From Bacillota bacterium (GTDB lineage Bacteria; Bacillota; Clostridia; Christensenellales; Aristaeellaceae): 8,134 bases of DNA. The stretch covers positions 1 to 8,134 of the forward strand of contig WRGP01000164.1 in the NCBI GenBank assembly GCA_009787135.1, given 5' to 3'. The notes under the pieces were generated by a model. The model did no database searches. It was not told where the DNA came from and saw nothing but the letters and a program-made list of their open reading frames with translations. The stretch's first letter is position 1. The number at the start of each line of letters is the position of its first letter. Below are positions 1 through 7,328 of the stretch, one piece after another. The translations under genes and the position numbers were made by a program.

Positions 1-2127
1 GCGGAATTCCTGCGGGAAGGCGCGGAGCCGCCAGACAGCGGCGGGGCTACCGGCCGCGTCGGGGAGAGCCTTCCCCGCCCCGACGCCGCCGCCAAGGTCT
101 TGGGCGCCGCCGAGTACACGGACGATCTATCCCTGCCCGGCATGCTCTATGGCGGCGCCGTCCGCTCCGCCTATCCCCGCGCGCGCATCATAAAAATCAA
201 TATAGAAAAGGCGCTTTCGGCAAAAGGCGTCGCCGCCGTTGTCCGCGCGGAAGATATCCCGGGCCAGCGCAAAATTGGCCACCTGAAACAGGACTGGGAC
301 GCTCTCATCCCCGAGGGCGGGATCACCCGCTACGTGGGCGACGCCATCGTGCTCATCGCGGCCAAGACACGCCGGCAGCTGGAAGCCGCCAAGGCGCTGG
401 TCGAGATCGAATACGAGCCCCTTCCCCCGCTGGCCAGCCCGGAGGAATCCCTCGCGTCCGGCGCGCCCGCCATTCATGAGGGCGGCAACCTCCTCAGCCG
501 CGAGCATCTTGCGCGCGGAGACGCGGACGCGGCCATCGCGGGCGCGAAGCATGCCGTCACGCGGCATTACAGCACGCCATTCACTGAACACGCGTTTTTG
601 GAGCCTGAAACGGCTGTCGCCCTGCCCGAGGGAGACGGTATACGAATTTACGCCGGAGACCAGGGCGTATACCAGACCCGCAAGGAGTGCAGCCGCCTGC
701 TCGGCCTTCCGGAACAAAAGGTGCGCGTTACCGCCAAGACGGTTGGCGGCGGCTTTGGCGGCAAGGAGGACATGAGCGTCCAGCATCACGCGGCGCTGCT
801 GGCCTACCTGCTGCGAAAGCCTGTCAAGGTCAGCCTGTCCCGGCGGGAGAGCATGCTCGTGCACCCCAAGCGCCACCCCATGGAGATAGACGTTACCACC
901 GCCTGCGACGAAAACGGCATCCTCGTGGCGATGAAAGCCGTCATCATTTCCGATACGGGCGCGTATGCCTCCCTTGGCGGCCCCGTTCTGCAGCGCGCCT
1001 GCACGCACGCGGCCGGCCCGTACCACTATCATAATATCGATATCCTTGGCATGGCCGTCTATACCAACAACCCGCCTGCCGGCGCGTTTCGCGGCTTTGG
1101 CGTCCCGCAAAGCTGCTTTGCCACGGAGTGCAATCTGAACTTACTGGCGGAGATGGTGGGCATTTCCCCCTTTGAAATCCGCTATCGCAACGCGATTCGC
1201 CCCGGCCAGGCGCTGCCCAACGGCCAGATTGCCGACGCCTCCACCGCGCTCGTCGAGACGCTGGACGCGGTGCGGCCCATGCTGGACAAGCATCCCAAGG
1301 CCGGCATCGCCTGCGCGATGAAAAACGCGGGGCTCGGCGTTGGCGTGCCCGATACAGGCCGGTGCCGCCTGACCGTGCGGGACGGCAAAGTGCGCCTATG
1401 GACGAGCGCGGCCTGCATCGGCCAGGGCGTAGGCAGCGCTGTCACGCAGATTGTCTGTGAGGCGGCGGGCCTCTCGGCCGCGGATGTGATCCATGAGCCG
1501 GCCGATACGCAGACCACGCCAAACGCCGGCAATACCACCGCCTCCCGCCAGACGGTGTTCACGGGTGAGGCCGCCCGCCGCGCCGCGCTGGAACTTCGTG
1601 CCGCGCTGCGGGGCAAGACCCTCGCCGCGCTGGAGGGCCAGGCTTTCCATGGCGAGTTCTCCTATGAGACAGACCCTCTCGGCAGTGAAAAACCACATCC
1701 CGTCAGCCATATCAGCTACAGCTACGCCACGCATGTCGCCGTGCTAAAGGAGGACGGCCGTATCGAAAAGTTTATCGCCGCGCACGATGTGGGCCGCGCG
1801 ATTAACCCACGCGCCGTGGAAGGGCAGGTGGAGGGCGGCGTGGTCATGAGCCTGGGGTACGCGCTCACGGAGGATTATCCCGTGAAGGGGTGCGTGCCCC
1901 ATGCCAAGTTTGGCACGCTCGGCCTTCTTCGCGCCACGGACACCCCGCCCATTGAAACGATTATCATTGAAAAGAACAACAGCCCGCTGGCGTGCGGCGC
2001 GAAGGGAATCGGGGAGATTGCGTCCATCCCCACGGCCCCTGCCGTGCAGTTGGCTTACTACCTGCGCGACGGCCATTTTCGCACGCGTCTCCCGCTGGAG
2101 GGCACGCCCTATAGCCGAAGGCCATGA
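1..2127 (+). CDS. Selenium-dependent xanthine dehydrogenase-type molybdenum hydroxylase, 5'-truncated
   Basis: Large molybdopterin-binding subunit of the xanthine dehydrogenase/aldehyde oxidase family, which hydroxylates purines such as xanthine in the cytoplasm. The frame is open from base 1, giving 708 visible residues. The typical start of the Mo-binding region (VGESLPRPDAAAKV, from residue 20) lies upstream of the first possible start codon (TTG at 100), so the true start is off the left edge. Visible motifs are GGGFGG at residues 249-254, GAFRGFGVPQ at 361-370 (Mo-cofactor contact) and GAKGIGE near the end, whose Glu672 matches the catalytic base. The wording of these blocks (HHAALLAYLL, ACTHAAGPY, NNPPAGAFRGFG, RLPLEGTPY) recalls the selenium-dependent xanthine dehydrogenase family (TIGR03311-like, E. 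coli XdhD relatives). There an N-terminal 2Fe-2S domain is fused to this subunit; the first 19 residues could be the end of such a domain (inference). Selenium in this family is a labile ligand, not selenocysteine, and no in-frame TGA occurs before the stop. Substrate is not provable from sequence. Confidence 0.93.
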   Translation, partial: AEFLREGAEPPDSGGATGRVGESLPRPDAAAKVLGAAEYTDDLSLPGMLYGGAVRSAYPRARIIKINIEKALSAKGVAAVVRAEDIPGQRKIGHLKQDWDALIPEGGITRYVGDAIVLIAAKTRRQLEAAKALVEIEYEPLPPLASPEESLASGAPAIHEGGNLLSREHLARGDADAAIAGAKHAVTRHYSTPFTEHAFLEPETAVALPEGDGIRIYAGDQGVYQTRKECSRLLGLPEQKVRVTAKTVGGGFGGKEDMSVQHHAALLAYLLRKPVKVSLSRRESMLVHPKRHPMEIDVTTACDENGILVAMKAVIISDTGAYASLGGPVLQRACTHAAGPYHYHNIDILGMAVYTNNPPAGAFRGFGVPQSCFATECNLNLLAEMVGISPFEIRYRNAIRPGQALPNGQIADASTALVETLDAVRPMLDKHPKAGIACAMKNAGLGVGVPDTGRCRLTVRDGKVRLWTSAACIGQGVGSAVTQIVCEAAGLSAADVIHEPADTQTTPNAGNTTASRQTVFTGEAARRAALELRAALRGKTLAALEGQAFHGEFSYETDPLGSEKPHPVSHISYSYATHVAVLKEDGRIEKFIAAHDVGRAINPRAVEGQVEGGVVMSLGYALTEDYPVKGCVPHAKFGTLGLLRATDTPPIETIIIEKNNSPLACGAKGIGEIASIPTAPAVQLAYYLRDGHFRTRLPLEGTPYSRRP

Positions 2128-2693
2128 AGACCGGCTGCGTGCTGATGGCGGCCGGCACCGCCTCCCGGTTTGGGGAAAACAAGCTCATATACCCCATAGA
2201 AGGCCGCGCCATGGTGGAACGCGCGCTTTGTGCCGCGCCCGCCTCCCTCTTTGACCGCGCCGTGGCCGTGGTATCCGACCCAATCGTGGCTGAGCGCGCG
2301 GCCAGCGCCGGGTATGCCTGCGTTTACAACCCGGACCCCAAAGCCGGCCAGGGCGTCACTGTGTCCCTTGGCGCCAAAGCCATGCACGGCATGGACGCTG
2401 TCTTGTTCTGTGTAGCCGATCAGCCCTATCTCACCGCGGACAGCGTACGGCGGGTGCTGGCCGCGTATGCGCCGGGCCGCATTGTGGCGCTTGCCTTCGC
2501 GGGCAGGCGCGGCAATCCCGTGCTATTCCCGGGCGGACTGCTTCCCGCTCTTGCCGGCCTTGCGCCGCATCAGACGGGGAAAAAGGTGATTGCCAGCCAT
2601 CCGGAGCGCCTCTTTCTGGTGGAGGCTTCCAGCGCGCGGGAGCTAAGGGATATTGACACGCGGGCGGATATAAGGGCCGGGGACACGCAGTAA
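2124..2693 (+). CDS. mocA: Molybdenum cofactor cytidylyltransferase (MocA/YgfJ family)
   Basis: A 189-residue nucleotidyltransferase, close to the usual 190-200 residues of MocA. The family transfers CMP from CTP to the molybdenum cofactor, giving the cytosine dinucleotide form required by xanthine dehydrogenase-family hydroxylases. The nucleotide-binding signature LMAAGTASRFGENK spans residues 7-20, the metal-binding DQP is at 99-101, and RRGNPVLFP follows around residue 130. The start codon overlaps the stop of the hydroxylase gene (ATGA). The only purine-rich stretch before it (GAAGG, 2117-2121) sits 2 bases from the ATG, so translational coupling is likely. The usual GDxGG block before the last strand reads APHQTGKK here, a departure from the family pattern. 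MobA (guanylyltransferase) or a general NTP_transf_3 protein is the alternative, but the hydroxylase neighbour favours MocA. Confidence 0.9.
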   Translation: MKTGCVLMAAGTASRFGENKLIYPIEGRAMVERALCAAPASLFDRAVAVVSDPIVAERAASAGYACVYNPDPKAGQGVTVSLGAKAMHGMDAVLFCVADQPYLTADSVRRVLAAYAPGRIVALAFAGRRGNPVLFPGGLLPALAGLAPHQTGKKVIASHPERLFLVEASSARELRDIDTRADIRAGDTQ

Positions 2694-2922
2694 CGCTTGC
2701 GTTCTCAATGGGGCAAACGGACTGTTTGTTAACGCGTTCGCGGCCCGCTTCACGGCGCAGCCAGGCTCCGCCATGTGCGTGCGGTTGCGAAACCTGCACC
2801 CGGCCGTGAGCGCGTCAATACCATCAAACGCCTTCCCTCCATCCGCACTTTTGCCCTGTTTCCATGCAGGACAACCCCCCGTTCGGCACGAACCTATACA
2901 AAAACAAAAAAGGAGGCTCCCC
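2694..2922 (+). other. Intergenic gap between mocA and the M3 peptidase gene
   Basis: This 229-base stretch separates two gene units. It carries no gene I can support: the in-frame upward extension of the peptidase (ATG at 2773) has no ribosome site and encodes residues unlike the family N-terminus. A small perfect stem (2714-2718 with 2724-2728, five-base loop) lies 20 bases after mocA but lacks a T-run, so it is a poor terminator candidate. TATACA at 2895-2900 resembles a -10 box, but there is no matching -35 box at 16-18 bases and it lies very near the ribosome binding site. A promoter for the downstream genes probably lies here, but I cannot place it. Confidence 0.5.
2911..2916 (+). promoter_or_regulatory. 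Ribosome binding site that fixes the M3 peptidase start
   Basis: A perfect AGGAGG, preceded by an A-rich run (2900-2911), ends 6 bases before ATG 2923. This selects ATG 2923 over the upstream in-frame ATG at 2773 and suggests strong translation. Confidence 0.9.
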
Positions 2923-4614
2923 ATGACTTGGACATTCAGCCAGCTTCCCTACGCGCGCCCCGATACAGGCGCTTTCAAGGCCTCCTACCGCGGCGCCATA
3001 GAGCGCCTGCGCAAAGCGGCTGCCTACCCTGAAGCGCGCGCCGCCTACAAGGCGCAGGAGGATATCCACCGTAAGCTGAACACCCTGCAGACCATTGTCA
3101 GCATCCGGAACACCATGGACACCAAAGACGCATTCTACGACGCGGAAAACACCTTTTTTAACGAGGAAATGGCCAAGTTCATGCCGCTGATAAAAGAGGC
3201 GAACGAAGCGCTTCTCGCCTCGCCATTCCGGCCGGAATTCGAAAGGGAGTTCGGCCGCCAGCTCTTCACCCTGCTTGCTATCGGCGTCAAGACGCAGGAC
3301 GAGGCCATTGTGCCAGACCTCATCGAGGAAAGCGAGCTGTGCGAAACGTTCAAAAAGATCACCGCCGGCTGCCAAGCCGTGTTCATGGGCGAAACCCGCA
3401 ACTTTTATGGGCTCCTCAAATACATGGAGAATCCGGACCGCAATGTCCGCCGCGCCGCGTATATCCAGTGGGCAACGCTATACGAAGCGGTCTCCGAACC
3501 GCTCGACAGCCTGTACGACCAGCTCATCGCCGTCCGCCTGCGCATGGCGAAAAAGCTCGGCCTGCCTTCCTATACAGAGCTTGCCTACCTCAACATGCGC
3601 CGCGCGGACTATACCGCCGCCGAGGTAGCGTCCTTCCGTGCGCAGGTGGCGAAGATCATCACGCCCGCGGCGGACCGCTACCGCAGAGCGCAGGCGGCGC
3701 GCATCGGGGTGGATACGCTCCGCTACTACGATGAAAGCTACATGTTCCCAAACGGCAACGCGGACCCGCTCGGCGGTGAAAAAGGGCTCATCCAAGCCGC
3801 GCGGGCCATGTACCGTGATCTGAGCCCTGAGACGGGCGAGTTCTTTGATTTTATGCTCGAGCACGGTTTATTCGATCTGCCGACCCGCCCCGGCAAGCAT
3901 CTTGGCGGCTACTGCACCTATCTGCTGGAGCGCCAGGCCCCGTTCATCTTCTCCAACTTCAACGGCACGGCGGCGGACGTCGGCGTGCTCACGCATGAGG
4001 CCGGCCACGCGTTTGCCTTTTACATGTCCATGCGCGAGCAGCCCCTCCTCGATTACATTTCCGCTACCAGCGAGGTCGATGAAATTCACTCGATGACCAT
4101 GGAGCACTTTGCCTATCCCTGGCTGGACAAATTCTACGGCCCCGCGAACGTGCGAAAGGCCAGGTTCGCGCACCTGATGGAGGCATTTTGCACCATCCCC
4201 TATCTTGTCAGCGTGGATGAATTCCAGCACCGTGTCTTTGAGAACCCGGCCATGTCCGCCAAGGAGCGCCGCACCCTCTGGCGCGAGATCGAGAAGACCT
4301 ACATGCCCTGGCGCGACTATGACGGCGTGCCGTTCCTGGAAGAGGGCGGCTTCTGGATGCAAAAGCAGCACATCTTCCTCTATCCGTTCTATTATATCGA
4401 CTACGCGCTGGCGCAGGTGGGCGCGTTTGAGCTCTATGGCCGCACGAAGGCGGACAGGCAGGCCGCGTGGGCGGATTACCTCCGCCTGTGCAAGGCGGGC
4501 GGCAGCCGGGGGTATTTTGACCTGCTGCGCCTGGCGAACCTTTCCAATCCGTTCGCGCCCGGATCGGTGGAAAAGGCGGTATCCCATGTGATCCGGGAGC
4601 TTGACGGGCTGTGA
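2923..4614 (+). CDS. M3 family zinc oligoendopeptidase
   Basis: A 563-residue cytoplasmic zinc metallopeptidase of the thimet oligopeptidase/PepF clan that cleaves short peptides. The zinc site HEAGH is at residues 358-362 (ligands His358 and His362, catalytic Glu359), with the third ligand most likely Glu387 in the following SEVDEIHS segment. The C-terminal block HIFLYPFYYIDYALAQ (from His483) matches the conserved His/Tyr region that binds substrate. The first 350 residues look largely helical, as in the family, and there is no signal peptide or membrane segment. Length and wording match the non-PepF subgroup (TIGR02289-like, about 550-565 residues) better than PepF (about 600). The start is set by AGGAGG at 2911-2916. 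The dehydrogenase gene begins 13 bases after the stop, so the two are probably co-transcribed. A role in peptide turnover is inferred from the family; the natural substrate is unknown. Confidence 0.95.
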   Translation: MTWTFSQLPYARPDTGAFKASYRGAIERLRKAAAYPEARAAYKAQEDIHRKLNTLQTIVSIRNTMDTKDAFYDAENTFFNEEMAKFMPLIKEANEALLASPFRPEFEREFGRQLFTLLAIGVKTQDEAIVPDLIEESELCETFKKITAGCQAVFMGETRNFYGLLKYMENPDRNVRRAAYIQWATLYEAVSEPLDSLYDQLIAVRLRMAKKLGLPSYTELAYLNMRRADYTAAEVASFRAQVAKIITPAADRYRRAQAARIGVDTLRYYDESYMFPNGNADPLGGEKGLIQAARAMYRDLSPETGEFFDFMLEHGLFDLPTRPGKHLGGYCTYLLERQAPFIFSNFNGTAADVGVLTHEAGHAFAFYMSMREQPLLDYISATSEVDEIHSMTMEHFAYPWLDKFYGPANVRKARFAHLMEAFCTIPYLVSVDEFQHRVFENPAMSAKERRTLWREIEKTYMPWRDYDGVPFLEEGGFWMQKQHIFLYPFYYIDYALAQVGAFELYGRTKADRQAAWADYLRLCKAGGSRGYFDLLRLANLSNPFAPGSVEKAVSHVIRELDGL

Positions 4615-4627
4615 GGAATTTACCGCA

Positions 4628-5563
4628 ATGAACATCATCATCTTAGACGGCGAATCCCTAAACCCCGGCGACCTTTCCTGGGAGGGTTTTACGGCTCTGG
4701 GCAGCGTCACCCTCTACCCTCAAACCCCGCCCGATCGGGTTATCGCCCGCATCGGGAACGCGGAAGCTGTCATTGTCAACAAAATCCAGATGACGCGGGC
4801 CGTGTTCGACGCCTGCCCGCGCCTTCGCTACGTGGGCGAGCTGGCCACCGGCTTTAACAACATTGACCTTGACGCGGCCGCGGACCATGGCGTGTGCGTC
4901 ACCAATGTGCCCGCCTACAGCACCATGTCCGTGGCGCAGATGGTCTTCGCCCTGCTGCTGGAGCTATGCCAGGCCGTGGGCCATCACGCGGGCGCCGTGG
5001 CCGCGGGCCGGTGGTCCGCCTGCCCCAACTTCTGCTTCTGGGATTTTCCGCTCGTGGAGCTGGACGGCAAGACCATGGGCATCATCGGCTATGGCCGCAT
5101 TGGCCGCCGGGTCAAAATCATCGCCGAGGCGTTCGGCATGCGCGTTAAGTACTACAGCCCCTCCGCGAGCAACGCGGCACTCGAGGAGGTGCTCGCCCAG
5201 GCGGATGTCCTCACGCTGCATTGCCCGCTCACCTCCGCCACAGAGGGCATGATCAACCGCGATACCTTAGCCAAGATGAAGGACGGCGCGATCCTCCTCA
5301 ACACCGCGCGCGGCCCGCTCCTCGTGGAGGCGGATGTGCGGGCCGCGCTGGAGAGCGGCAAGCTCGCGGGCGTGGGCGTGGATGTCGTGTCCGTGGAGCC
5401 CATCCGTGAGGACAACCCGCTGCTGGGCGCGCCCAACTGCGTCATCACCCCGCATATCGGATGGGCGCCGCGCGAGGCGCGGCAGCGGCTGATGGATGTG
5501 GCGGCGGAGAACCTAAGCGAGTTTCTGCAGGGAATGGAGCAAAACAGGGTCAGCCGAGGATAA
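4628..5563 (+). CDS. D-2-hydroxyacid dehydrogenase (glycerate dehydrogenase/hydroxypyruvate reductase-like)
   Basis: A 311-residue cytoplasmic NAD(P)-dependent oxidoreductase that interconverts 2-keto acids and D-2-hydroxy acids. The nucleotide-binding motif GYGRIG is at residues 154-159. The catalytic set is complete: Arg228 in NTARGPL, Glu257 in SVEP and His276 in PHIGW. The split catalytic domain is formed by residues 1 to about 100 plus the C-terminal helix. The wording (VGELATGFNNIDL, PAYSTMSVAQ, FCFWDFPLVELDGKTMGIIG) is closest to clostridial proteins annotated as glycerate dehydrogenase, but substrate cannot be read from sequence. The residue after the second Rossmann strand, normally Asp in NAD-specific enzymes, is Ser177. 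ATG 4628 was chosen over an in-frame TTG at 4601 because GAGG (4613-4616) precedes it and MNIIILDG is the usual family start. The gene follows the peptidase by 13 bases. Confidence 0.92.
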   Translation: MNIIILDGESLNPGDLSWEGFTALGSVTLYPQTPPDRVIARIGNAEAVIVNKIQMTRAVFDACPRLRYVGELATGFNNIDLDAAADHGVCVTNVPAYSTMSVAQMVFALLLELCQAVGHHAGAVAAGRWSACPNFCFWDFPLVELDGKTMGIIGYGRIGRRVKIIAEAFGMRVKYYSPSASNAALEEVLAQADVLTLHCPLTSATEGMINRDTLAKMKDGAILLNTARGPLLVEADVRAALESGKLAGVGVDVVSVEPIREDNPLLGAPNCVITPHIGWAPREARQRLMDVAAENLSEFLQGMEQNRVSRG

Positions 5564-5586
5564 AGGATCAACGATATGCGGCGGAG

Positions 5587-5591
5587 AGGAG
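5587..5591 (+). promoter_or_regulatory. Ribosome binding site for the DUF2207 gene
   Basis: AGGAG lies 6 bases before ATG 5598, which opens a textbook signal peptide. It shows that translation of the DUF2207 gene starts here, not at GTG 5779, which has no such site. Confidence 0.85.
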
Positions 5592-5597
5592 CCTGCG

Positions 5598-7251
5598 ATG
5601 AAAAAACGTCTATCTCTGTCCCTTTTACTTTTGCTATTGTTATTCATGCCCCTGTCCGCCCTGGCGGTCTCCTGCAAAATCACAGCGTATACAAAGGACA
5701 TCCGGGTGCAGACGGACGGCGCGGCCCTTGTCCAAGAGGCCGTCCGCTATGCCTTTGACGGTTTAACGGTTTAACGGTGTGCCCTATACCTATACGGCGG
5801 TGTCCACGGAGGATCAAACCAGCATTCAGGCCTACGCGCCCGGCAGGGGCGGCACGCGCGTATTTCGCATGGAATACCGCATGAACGGGTACGCCCAGCG
5901 GTATCCGGATACGGGGCGCGTCAACCAGCGCATTTTCAGCGCGGAAAACGACTATGGCCAGGCTTCCTTCTCCGTCACTCTGCCGGGCGGCGATCCGGTC
6001 CGGATCCAGCCCTTTGTCCACGGCGCCGTGCCCCAGGGAAAAATCTCCCTTTATGAAAGCCGGCTGTCCATCGGCCCAGCCGATCTTCGCCCCGGGGATA
6101 AGGTGGAGGTAGACCTCCTTTTCCCCGCCGAATGGCTGTCCGGCGCGCCCATCCTCCCATCGGATATGCTGGAGGAAGCGCTGGCCATTGAGCGCGCCAT
6201 CGCGAGCGAAGCGGCCGAGAAGGCCGCGAAAGCGGCGGAGCGAAGGGATGGCGCGCGCACCGGCCTGTTGGCCGCGGTGCCGGCCTATGCCGCCGCCTTC
6301 GCCGTTGTTTTCTTCCGGCAGAAACGCAAATACGGGCTCACGAGGGCTTTGCCTCCCACGGTGGACGACGCGCTGCTGGACAGCATCCCGCCTGCCATGG
6401 CGGAGGTTCTCCACGCGAAAACCGTCTCCGCATCGGGGCTGTCCGCCACCCTTTTGGATTTGACCGGGCGCGGCGTGCTGGCGATGCGCTCCGAAAAGGA
6501 CGACACCTGCTTCACGCGCGTGGATATGGATCCGCCCCAGGGCCTTGTGCCCCATGAAGCCTTCCTGCTCTCATGGCTGTTCCCCGGGCAGGGCGAGCGG
6601 CGGATAAGCAGCCTGAACGCCGGCGAGGACTATCAGGCCGCGCAGGCGTTTACCCATCAATACAGCCAATGGAAAAACACCGTGACGCAGGATGCCGTCA
6701 GCGCCGGCTGGATTTTCCCAAACGGCACGAAAAAGTTCCTTCTCGCCTTTTCTTCCGCCATGCTGGGCCTGCTTCTGGCGGTCGCCATGCTTGGGCTTGG
6801 CGCCGCGTGGCCTATCCCCGTGCTGTGTGCCGTGCTCGGGGTGATATTTTGCCTGGCGTTCGCGCGGGCGCGCCGCCTGACGGACGCGGGCGAAGAGCGC
6901 CTCGCCGTGATACAGGGCTTCCTGCAAAACTATGAGGATCGCCTGACGGCCGATCCCTATGGCGTCGCCGGCCGCGCACCCCTTGTCATGGCGCTTGGAT
7001 ACCTTACGCCCATGGCGGAGTGGATCGGCAGCCACCTCGAAGCCTTCGCCCGGGATGCCGGAGCCGACGTGCCCATCTGGATGTACGCAGGCTGGTACCT
7101 CAGCCTGTATCACATGGATACCGCCATACGCGGGGCCCAGCAACACAACGAAGGCGTGCAGGATCCCCGCCTATCGGACGGTTCCGGGAACGCCGGCGGC
7201 GGCGGATTTTCCGGCGGCACGAACAGTGGCAGCAGCCACGGCGCATGGTAA
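5598..7251 (+). pseudogene. DUF2207 membrane protein gene, interrupted by a frameshift
   Basis: DUF2207 proteins are membrane proteins of unknown function with a large domain outside the cell. The first 58 codons give a Sec signal peptide (MKKRLSLSLLLLLLLFMPLSALA) and the start of the domain, DIRVQTDGAALVQEAVRYAFDG, then stop at TAA 5772-5774. The rest runs on in the +1 frame (open from 5767), beginning FNGVPYTYTA, which continues the usual FDGxFNG family motif. It then shows an Ala/Glu-rich stretch (6178-6243), a membrane segment (about 6259-6315), a DUF2207-type cytoplasmic segment (LLDLTGRGVLAMRS), two membrane segments (about 6736-6807 and 6808-6864), RLTDAGEERL, and the typical Gly/Ser-rich tail ending HGAW. 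Joined, the product would be about 550 residues, normal for the family. The downstream part shows no decay, so the break is recent or a sequence error. The gene starts 34 bases after the dehydrogenase and was probably co-transcribed with it. Confidence 0.85.
5762..5777 (+). repeat. Tandem 8-base duplication at the DUF2207 frameshift
   Basis: TTTAACGG occurs twice back to back (5762-5769 and 5770-5777), preceded by a partial copy, ACGG, at 5758-5761. The second copy contains the in-frame stop TAA (5772-5774). The duplication coincides with the point where the protein passes from the signal-peptide frame to the downstream frame, so it is the likely lesion or the cause of a sequencing or assembly slip. 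Confidence 0.9.
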
Positions 7252-7328
7252 TGCCAGATCTTCGCGGCCGCTTGGCGGAACGGCTCTCCGCATACGCTTT
7301 GCCGCATGGCGCTGACGGGCAAATCCTC
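7252..7328. other. Short gap between convergent genes
   Basis: These 77 bases separate the end of the DUF2207 gene from the end of the minus-strand gene. A terminator serving both would be expected, but I see only a weak five-base stem (GCGGA with TCCGC) and no T-run in either direction. Nothing else is recognisable. Confidence 0.4.

Noticed and set aside
100..102. TTG as start of the hydroxylase
   Set aside because: Conserved family residues are encoded in frame before it, and no ribosome binding site precedes it.
127..1110. Long minus-strand open frame (327 codons) opposite the hydroxylase gene
   Set aside because: It is antisense to clear hydroxylase motifs, has no ribosome site or recognisable domain, and such frames are common opposite GC-rich genes.
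2773..2775. ATG as start of the M3 peptidase, adding 50 residues
   Set aside because: No ribosome site; the added residues do not resemble the family; a perfect AGGAGG sits before ATG 2923.
3868..4710. Minus-strand open frame (280 codons) across the M3 peptidase and the start of the dehydrogenase
   Set aside because: It covers the HEAGH zinc site and a gene junction on the other strand; its translation is Ala/Arg/Val-rich with no family resemblance.
5779..5781. GTG as start of an intact 490-residue DUF2207 protein
   Set aside because: It would lack a signal peptide although the domain is normally exported, and no ribosome site precedes it, while a good site and signal peptide lie at 5587-5660.
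5758..5784. Phase variation by repeat copy number, or programmed +1 frameshifting at GTT TAA
   Set aside because: Neither one nor three copies of the 8-base unit opens the frame. A +1 slip would pair the Val tRNA with TTT, and no stimulatory element resembling known sites is visible.
5680..6555. Minus-strand open frame (291 codons) opposite the DUF2207 gene
   Set aside because: The plus strand encodes a recognisable DUF2207 protein here with membrane segments and a typical tail further on; the antisense frame is a compositional shadow.
6571..7146. Minus-strand open frame (191 codons) opposite the DUF2207 C-terminal half
   Set aside because: Same reason: no ribosome site or domain, and it lies opposite conserved membrane segments.
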